From: JBELMB01 sp042088665
GTDB lineage: Bacteria > Pseudomonadota > Alphaproteobacteria > Rhodobacterales > Rhodobacteraceae
Direction: 5' to 3'
NCBI GenBank assembly: GCA_042088665.1
Contig: JBELMB010000096.1
Coordinates: 1 to 19,120, forward strand
Length of the DNA stretch: 19,120 nucleotides
The position numbers and the translations under genes are program-made. This document shows, piece by piece, positions 14,000-19,120 of this stretch (positions within the stretch are counted from its first letter, which is position 1; each line of letters starts with the position of its first letter). The notes under the pieces were generated by a model, which was not told the origin of the DNA, searched no databases, and was given only the letters and a program-made list of their open reading frames with translations.

Positions 14000-14021
14000 T
14001 AGCGCGGGGTTAACCCCGCGC
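14000..14021. repeat. REP-like perfect palindrome between cupin gene and pgi
   Basis: GCGCGGGGTTAACCCCGCGC at 14002-14021 is a perfect 20-bp palindrome led by GTAGC. It lies 10 bp after the cupin stop and 32 bp before the pgi stop, between convergent genes, where it could act as a weak bidirectional terminator, although no T-run follows. It has the same layout as the element at 10065-10090. Confidence 0.7.
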
Positions 14022-14053
14022 CACGTTGCGTCGGGACCGTGGCCCCGGAACTG

Positions 14054-15634
14054 TCACCCGCCAAACCGCTGGAAGGCGGATACGAGGTGCGCTGTGGAGG
14101 CGTCCAAGCCGTCGACCGAGTGTTCGCCGCGCACAACCGGACCCAGCGCTGTCGCCAGTTCCTTGCCCAGTTCGACGCCCCACTGGTCGAAGGAATTGAT
14201 CCCGAGGATCACCCCTTCGACAAACACCCGGTGCTCATAAAGCGCGATCGTCTTGCCCAGCGTCTCAGGGTCAAGCTTGCGGTACATCAGCGAGGTCGAC
14301 GGCCGGTTCCCCGGGAACACGCGGTGGCGGGCCTGGCGCTCCAATTCCGCCCCTTCGAATTTCCCGGCCACCTTGGCGCGCGCCTCATCGAGGCTCCGAC
14401 CGACCATCAGCGCCTGCGACTGCGCAAGACAATTGGCCACCAGCAGCGTGTGATGATGACGCAGGTCCGGCTCAAAGCCCTCGGCCCCGACAAGGAATTC
14501 GCATGGAATCACCCGCGTGCCCTGATGGATCAGCTGGTAGAACGCATGCTGACCATTGGTCCCCGGCTCCCCCCAGACCACCGGCCCACTGTCATAACCC
14601 AGCGCCGCCCCGTCCATGCCGACACTCTTGCCGTTGCTCTCCATCTCCAGTTGCTGAAGATAGGCGGGCAGACGGGCGAGACGGTTCTCATAGGGCAGGA
14701 CCGCGCGGCTCAGATAGCCCATGCCCTGATTGTGCCACAGCCCCACAAGCGCCAGCAGAACCGGCATGTTCTCCGCCAGCGGCGCCGTGCGAAAATGAGT
14801 GTCCATGGCCTGACCACCGGCCAGAAACGCGCGAAAATCCTGCGGGCCCACGGCCAACATCAACGAAAGACCAATCGGCCCCCAGACAGAGTAGCGCCCG
14901 CCCACCCAGTCTCCGAACTCAAAGACCCGATCCGCCGGAATGCCGAACTCTGCCGCTTTGGGTACGTTGGACGAGAGCGCAACGAATTTGCCCTCAACAC
15001 CAGCGCCTTGCGATTCGAGCCAGTTGCGCGCGGTATGCGCATTGGTCATCGTTTCAATGGTGGTGAAGGTCTTGGAGGCCACGATGAACATCGTGCGCTG
15101 CGCATCCAGCCCCTTCAATGTGTCAGCCATATCCGCGCCATCCACGTTGGACACGAAATGGCACTGCGGCCCGTCATGGAAGGGCGCCAGCGCCAGCGTC
15201 GCCATCACCGGGCCAAGATCGGAGCCGCCGATGCCGATGTTCACCACATCCGTGACGTCAGACGCCCGCACCTCGTCTGCCAGCGCGGCCATGCGATCCA
15301 GCGTCGCCAGCACGTCTGGCATCACATCGGAGCCATCGACATGCACCGGCTTGCCATCAAGGTTGCGCAGGGCAGTGTGCAGCACCGCGCGTCCCTCGGT
15401 TTCATTGATGGGCGCGCCTGCGAACATCGCATCGCGCCGGGCAGCAACGTCGCGCGCTTGGGCCAGTGCCAACAGTTCGGCCCGGATCTCTGCGTCGATC
15501 TGGGTCTTCGAGTAGTCCAAAAGCAGACCTTCGGCCTCAAGGCTGAAGGAGTCTGCCCGGGTGCTGTCTTCGAACAGCGTTTCGATCCGGCGCGATTCGA
15601 CGCGCGCGGCGTGCTGTTTGAGGGCTGCGAACAT
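14054..15634 (-). CDS. pgi: Glucose-6-phosphate isomerase
   Basis: Pgi interconverts glucose-6-phosphate and fructose-6-phosphate in the cytoplasm. The 526-residue protein has both family signatures: FGDWVGGRYSVWGPIG and, near the C-terminus, GINSFDQWGVELGK with the substrate-binding lysine. The catalytic base is Glu356 in WGEPGTNGQHAFYQLIHQG, matching Glu357 of the rabbit enzyme. The histidine-rich LRHHHTLLVAN matches the His388 region. Sugar-phosphate binding shows as VVNIGIGGSDLGP. AAGGAG nine bases before the ATG at 15634 fixes the start. It is last in the order zwf-pgl-pgi. The 305-bp gap to pgl is long, so it may have its own promoter. With zwf it lets fructose-6-P be recycled into the Entner-Doudoroff route. 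Confidence 0.97.
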   Translation of the reverse strand: MFAALKQHAARVESRRIETLFEDSTRADSFSLEAEGLLLDYSKTQIDAEIRAELLALAQARDVAARRDAMFAGAPINETEGRAVLHTALRNLDGKPVHVDGSDVMPDVLATLDRMAALADEVRASDVTDVVNIGIGGSDLGPVMATLALAPFHDGPQCHFVSNVDGADMADTLKGLDAQRTMFIVASKTFTTIETMTNAHTARNWLESQGAGVEGKFVALSSNVPKAAEFGIPADRVFEFGDWVGGRYSVWGPIGLSLMLAVGPQDFRAFLAGGQAMDTHFRTAPLAENMPVLLALVGLWHNQGMGYLSRAVLPYENRLARLPAYLQQLEMESNGKSVGMDGAALGYDSGPVVWGEPGTNGQHAFYQLIHQGTRVIPCEFLVGAEGFEPDLRHHHTLLVANCLAQSQALMVGRSLDEARAKVAGKFEGAELERQARHRVFPGNRPSTSLMYRKLDPETLGKTIALYEHRVFVEGVILGINSFDQWGVELGKELATALGPVVRGEHSVDGLDASTAHLVSAFQRFGG

Positions 15635-15939
15635 GGGTCATTCTCCTTGTGGGTAGGCGTTGCGGCCAAGGCCTGCCGCCTCTGGGTAACAGTTACGAGA
15701 CAGCCCCGGCGCAAGCAGTCTCATAGGGTCCAAATGAGGTCAGAGTGGGGGCACATGGCCACAATGCGCAACTTTGGCTGTTGCTCGGTCGTGGTCTAGG
15801 CCCCCTGCCCCGACGCCTGTCAGGGGCCCGAACAGCCGCATTTTCAGGCAAGGCGTCAGGCATTCCCGCGGGCCCAATCCCCGGCCCAATCCCCGGCCAA
15901 TTCTCTGGCCAATTCTCTGGCCCGCTAATCGGCATGCTT
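15635..15939. other. pgi-pgl intergenic region with microrepeats and a hairpin
   Basis: This 305-bp gap lies inside an otherwise tight gene cluster. It holds a tandem 12-bp repeat block (listed separately) and a GC-rich imperfect hairpin at 15799-15828 (GGCCCCCTG pairing with CAGGGGCC, one bulge). Open frames on both strands here are low-complexity and show no family. A promoter for pgi may lie here, but none could be assigned. Confidence 0.5.
15871..15930. repeat. 12-bp tandem microrepeats between pgi and pgl
   Basis: Two copies of GGCCCAATCCCC (15871, 15883) are followed by two identical copies of GGCCAATTCTCT (15895, 15907) and a degenerate fifth unit, GGCCCGCTAATC. On the minus strand two units read PENW, close to the PENG coded by the 12-bp repeats at 6641-6676. 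The block sits directly after the pgl stop codon. Confidence 0.85.
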
Positions 15940-16617
15940 TCAGGCCGCCCAATGCACCTTTGCCCCCGACAAAACGGCATTGATCGGCGCCTCGATCGCA
16001 GGTTTGCCACGCGCAGCCTCCAATGCGGCGCGCTTGTCTTCGCCAAAAATGACAACGTGCTTGGCCAGCGCGCCATTCAGCACTTGCGCGCTCAGGGTGA
16101 CACGTGGCTCCGGCGCACCCGGCGCCCGCATCGCCATCAGGATCGGCGCCTGCGGATCAAGCGCCGCCTCCAACTGGTCCGCGCCGGGAAACAGCGAGGC
16201 CGTGTGCATGTCCGTCCCCATCCCCAACACAACCACCGCCAGCGGCAGCGCCGGCGCGATCATGACTTCCAGCTCTGCCAGTGCATCTTCTGGTGTGGGT
16301 TTCGGGGCGAACAAGGGCAGCAAACGGGCCTTTTGGGCACGATCCACCAGCAAACGCTGCCGCAGAAGCGCGGTATTGGACCTTTCGTGATCCTCCGGCA
16401 CCCAGCGTTCGTCGGTCAACAGAACATCCACCCGGTCCCAGGGAAGATCGGCGGCACAGAGGTCGTCAAAGACAGGCCCCGGCGTGGTGCCCCCCGGCAC
16501 TGCGAGCGCGGCGCGGTCTTCGTGAAACAGGGCCGCTTCGAGATCCCCGGCCAACTGGTTGGCCAGGTCGATGGTCAACATCTCCCGGTCGGGGTAATCG
16601 ATGAACTCATAGCTCAT
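15940..16617 (-). CDS. pgl: 6-phosphogluconolactonase
   Basis: Pgl hydrolyses 6-phosphogluconolactone, the product of Zwf, to 6-phosphogluconate. The 225-residue protein is of the DevB/SOL type. The family motifs are LAVPGGTTPGPVF (38-50), DVLLTDERWVP (64-74) and VLGMGTDMHTASLFPGAD (130-147). In the last, Met replaces the glycine of the common DGH pattern. The ATG at 16617 is chosen over an in-frame ATG at 16686 because GGAGAGAC lies just upstream and MSYEFIDYPD is where family similarity begins. It lies 90 bp after zwf on the same strand, so the two steps are probably co-transcribed. Confidence 0.95.
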   Translation of the reverse strand: MSYEFIDYPDREMLTIDLANQLAGDLEAALFHEDRAALAVPGGTTPGPVFDDLCAADLPWDRVDVLLTDERWVPEDHERSNTALLRQRLLVDRAQKARLLPLFAPKPTPEDALAELEVMIAPALPLAVVVLGMGTDMHTASLFPGADQLEAALDPQAPILMAMRAPGAPEPRVTLSAQVLNGALAKHVVIFGEDKRAALEAARGKPAIEAPINAVLSGAKVHWAA

Positions 16618-16707
16618 GCTGTCTCTCCATGGGTCTGTTGCGCGCGAACCTGTGGTTCCGGCGCAATTGTCCCGCGCACCAATCACAGGCGCAAGGCGCC
16701 AGTCCGA

Positions 16708-18162
16708 TCATGCGCGGATATCACGCCACTTGCGCCCGTCCCGATGCATCAGCATCAGCGAATCCTCTGGCCCCGAAGAGCCCGCGTCATATGGTTTGGG
16801 CACTTCGCCGCGGCTTTGCCAGCCTTCGATGATGGGGTCGGTCCAGGCCCAGGCCGCCTCGACCTCGTCTCCGCGCATGAAAAGCGTCTGGTTGCCACGG
16901 ATCACATCCATGATCAGGCGCTCATAGGCGTCCGGCACTTCGCTCGCCTCGGGCCCAAGGGCATCGGCAAAGGACATGTCCAGCGGCACGTCCACAAGGC
17001 GCATCCCGCCCGGGCCGGGCTCCTTGATGGTGACGTCGAGGGTCATGCCCTCGTTGGGCTGCAACCGGATGACCAGCACATTCTTGTGCCGCCCCGCGTC
17101 GACGCCAAAAATCGAATGCGGGGCATTCTTGAACACCACGGCAATCTCGGAGGCCCGTGCGCGCAGCTTCTTTCCGGTCCGCAGATAGAACGGTGTTCCC
17201 GCCCAGCGCCAGTTGGAGATATGGCACTTCAGCGCGACAAAGCTCTCTGTGAACGAGCGCGGGTTGTCCACATGGGCACGGTAGCCGGGCTGGTTGTCAT
17301 CAGCCGCGTATTGGCCGCGCACGATCTGGTGGTAATCAACCTTGTCCAGCGCGCGGATCACCTTGAGCTTTTCGTCGCGCACCGCATCCGGGTTGAAACG
17401 TGCCGGGGGCTCCATCGCGATCAGGCACAGCAACTGCATCAGGTGGTTCTGCACCATGTCCCGCATCGCACCCGATTTGTCATAATAGCCGCCGCGCCCG
17501 CCCACATCGACGGTTTCCGCGACAGTGATCTGGATGTGGTCCACGTATTGGGCGTTCCATAGCGGCTCGAAGAGCATGTTGCCAAAGCGCACGGCCATCA
17601 GGTTCTGGACAGTTTCCTTGCCCAGATAGTGGTCGATCCGATAGATCTGCGCCTCGTCGAAATGCTGTGCCAGTGTCCGGTTCAGCAACCGTGCGCTGTC
17701 CAGATCGTGGCCAAAGGGCTTTTCCACCACCACCCGGCTGTCATCATCCGCAAGTCCGAAGCCGCGCAGGCGTTCGGCAAGCGCACCAAAGAGGCTGGGT
17801 CCGACCGAGAAATAAAAGGCCCGCACCACATCGTTGCGCAGCCGCGCCTTGAGCGCCTCCCAGCCAGTTTCGCCGGTGGCGTCCACATGGGTATACCCGA
17901 CACGGGTCAGAAAATCGTCCAGCGTGCCGTCCTCGCAGGCGTCACCGCCGCTGAACTCCCGGATCGCCTCGGCCACCATCTGCCGATAGGCCGTGTCGTC
18001 CATTTCGGACCGCGCGGCGCCGACGATTCGGGCGCCTTCGGGAATTTGCCCCGAACAAAAGCGACGGAACAGACCGGGCAGGATCTTGCGTTTCGCAAGG
18101 TCCCCCGTGCCGCCAAAGATCACCAGATCAAAGGGGTCCACTGGGATGACACGTGACACCAT
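16708..18162 (-). CDS. zwf: Glucose-6-phosphate 1-dehydrogenase
   Basis: Zwf oxidises glucose-6-phosphate to 6-phosphogluconolactone, producing NAD(P)H, the first step of the oxidative pentose phosphate and Entner-Doudoroff routes. The 484-residue protein has the Rossmann fingerprint FGGTGDLAKRKILPGL (16-31). The signature RIDHYLGKE lies at 175-183, with Asp177 and His178. The general-base histidine is His240 in DMVQNHLMQ. These numbers coincide with the Leuconostoc enzyme. EKPFGHDL (147-154) is also conserved. The ATG at 18162 follows GGCGGAACGTC. The gene leads the zwf-pgl-pgi cluster. A LacI-type palindrome 33 bp upstream suggests repression released by a sugar or sugar acid. Confidence 0.97.
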   Translation of the reverse strand: MVSRVIPVDPFDLVIFGGTGDLAKRKILPGLFRRFCSGQIPEGARIVGAARSEMDDTAYRQMVAEAIREFSGGDACEDGTLDDFLTRVGYTHVDATGETGWEALKARLRNDVVRAFYFSVGPSLFGALAERLRGFGLADDDSRVVVEKPFGHDLDSARLLNRTLAQHFDEAQIYRIDHYLGKETVQNLMAVRFGNMLFEPLWNAQYVDHIQITVAETVDVGGRGGYYDKSGAMRDMVQNHLMQLLCLIAMEPPARFNPDAVRDEKLKVIRALDKVDYHQIVRGQYAADDNQPGYRAHVDNPRSFTESFVALKCHISNWRWAGTPFYLRTGKKLRARASEIAVVFKNAPHSIFGVDAGRHKNVLVIRLQPNEGMTLDVTIKEPGPGGMRLVDVPLDMSFADALGPEASEVPDAYERLIMDVIRGNQTLFMRGDEVEAAWAWTDPIIEGWQSRGEVPKPYDAGSSGPEDSLMLMHRDGRKWRDIRA

Positions 18163-18194
18163 GACGTTCCGCCTTTCTCACTTCGCGTGATTTA

Positions 18195-18208
18195 CGTTAG
18201 CGCTAACG
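18195..18208. promoter_or_regulatory. LacI-family operator upstream of zwf
   Basis: CGTTAGCGCTAACG is a perfect 14-bp palindrome with the central CG typical of LacI/GalR-family operators. Its edge is 33 bp upstream of the zwf ATG and 143 bp upstream of the radical SAM start. A second small palindrome, ATACGTAT, follows at 18212-18219. A regulator of this family is not encoded in the window. The site most likely controls zwf-pgl-pgi. Confidence 0.75.
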
Positions 18209-18351
18209 AATATACGTATGCGCCGTCTACCCGATGTATCGCGCAAAGTCTAACGGCGATATGACGCTTCACAATGGCGTGCAGCTTTCCCTTGTGGCTG
18301 GTGGTTCACTGCGGCTTTCTCTAGCACAAAGATGAACACGGAGAGTACAGT

Positions 18352-19120
18352 ATGAGAGACGCAGGGCCCGCAAATGCGGACAAGTTCCAGAATCCACAAG
18401 TGACGGCCAAGGGCGAAGCCCGCGCACAGGTGGCCTTGAGCAATCCGCAAACGCTTTGGTTCAACACCGGCACCCTGTGCAATATCACCTGCGTGAACTG
18501 CTATATCGAAAGCTCGCCAGACAATGACCGCCTCGTCTATCTGACCGCACCGGAGGTCGAAAACTATCTCGACCAGCTCGAAGATCGCGCATGGGGCGCA
18601 AGCGAGATCGGGTTTACCGGCGGTGAGCCGTTCATGAACCCGCAGATGATCGACATGGCACGCAGCGCCCTGTCGCGGGGCTATGACGTTCTGATCCTGA
18701 CCAATGCCATGCGTCCGATGATGCGCCCGAAAGTGCGCGATGGGTTGCAGGCGCTGCAGGCCGAATACGGTGCAAAGCTGACCCTGCGCGTGTCGCTTGA
18801 CCACTATGCGCCAGACACGCACGACGCGGAACGTGGCGCGGGCGCGTTCGAGAAATCCCTCGAAGGCATGCGCTGGCTGCGCGACGCGGGCATCCGCATG
18901 GCGGTGGCCGGGCGGTCGCTCTGGCACGAATCGGATGCTCAGGCGCGGGCGGGCTATTCGGCGCTTTTTGCTGCGGAAAGTTTTGACATAGACGCCCAAA
19001 ATCCGGGCATCACAGTGCTTTTTCCGGAAATGGACGTCAGCGTCGATGTGCCGGAAATCACCACCGCCTGTTGGGACATCCTTGGCAAATCGCCCAATTC
19101 GGTGATGTGCTCTTCCTCCC
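18352..19120 (+). CDS. Radical SAM protein, C-terminus cut by window edge
   Basis: Read by hand from the ATG at 18352: 256 codons, open to the end of the window. The cluster motif is Cys43-x3-Cys47-x2-Cys50 (TLCNITCVNCY), which binds the 4Fe-4S cluster used to cleave S-adenosylmethionine. The SAM-binding GGE motif is IGFTGGEPFMNP (86-97). A TIM-barrel layout follows (YDVLILTNAM; LTLRVSLDHYAPDTHD). The last visible residues include Cys in ITTACWD and SVMCSSS; more cysteines may follow, as in SPASM-type C-termini, but that lies outside. The substrate is unknown. GGAGAG six bases before the ATG supports the start. It is divergent from zwf, sharing a 189-bp promoter region. Confidence 0.88.
   Translation, partial: MRDAGPANADKFQNPQVTAKGEARAQVALSNPQTLWFNTGTLCNITCVNCYIESSPDNDRLVYLTAPEVENYLDQLEDRAWGASEIGFTGGEPFMNPQMIDMARSALSRGYDVLILTNAMRPMMRPKVRDGLQALQAEYGAKLTLRVSLDHYAPDTHDAERGAGAFEKSLEGMRWLRDAGIRMAVAGRSLWHESDAQARAGYSALFAAESFDIDAQNPGITVLFPEMDVSVDVPEITTACWDILGKSPNSVMCSSS

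Noticed and set aside
14039..15799. 586-codon plus-strand open frame
   Set aside because: It is antisense to pgi, which has complete family signatures.
15799..15828. Terminator between pgl and pgi
   Set aside because: The stem has a bulge and a long loop, and no T-run follows on either strand; kept only as a described hairpin.
15745..17562. 605-codon plus-strand open frame
   Set aside because: It is antisense to pgl and zwf, with no family resemblance, and begins in the microrepeat region.
1..19120. tRNA, rRNA, tmRNA, riboswitch or insertion-sequence ends
   Set aside because: No cloverleaf with a T-loop GTTCRA-type core, no conserved rRNA blocks, and no transposase or terminal inverted repeats were seen on either strand. 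Weak RNA genes could be missed by eye.

Overview
The window reads as chromosomal DNA of a GC-rich alphaproteobacterium, most likely a marine Rhodobacteraceae (Roseobacter-group) species. This rests on protein style, the comEC | gltX-gltA arrangement, a zwf-pgl-pgi sugar cluster, ccmF-ccmH, and a holin/N-acetylmuramidase pair of the gene-transfer-agent (GTA) type. Species cannot be named from the sequence alone.

Layout. (1) 1-1787: comEC on the minus strand, running off the left edge. It is divergent from gltX and gltA (1903-4695, plus strand), which end in a strong intrinsic terminator. (2) 4760-7950: an accessory stretch with a GNAT acetyltransferase, a gene-poor 1.2 kb with small ORFs (two share a short membrane-type motif), and a long acidic Pro/Asp-rich protein with 90-bp tandem repeats. 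(3) 7956-13469, all minus strand: a PaaG-type enoyl-CoA hydratase/isomerase, a DUF2087 protein, cytochrome c maturation genes ccmH and ccmF, then the GTA-type holin and muramidase. (4) 13551-13991: a DUF985 cupin, plus strand. (5) 14054-18162, minus strand: pgi, pgl and zwf, transcribed in the order zwf-pgl-pgi. A perfect LacI-type palindrome lies just upstream of zwf. (6) 18352-end: a divergent radical SAM protein cut by the right edge.

How the genes connect. gltX and gltA are housekeeping (tRNA charging, TCA entry). zwf-pgl-pgi convert between fructose-6-P, glucose-6-P and 6-phosphogluconate, feeding the Entner-Doudoroff or pentose phosphate route. ccmF-ccmH ligate heme to periplasmic c-type cytochromes. 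The most interesting thread is horizontal gene transfer: comEC (DNA uptake, needed by GTA recipients in Rhodobacter capsulatus) and the holin/muramidase pair (GTA release) lie within 12 kb of each other. CtrA-like sites lie upstream of comEC and of one small ORF, with a weaker half-site upstream of the muramidase. CtrA is known to control both sides of GTA transfer in this family. The regulatory link here is inference.

No tRNA, rRNA, CRISPR array, insertion sequence or recognisable attachment site was seen. The two genes that run off the window edges (comEC and the radical SAM gene) were translated by hand.
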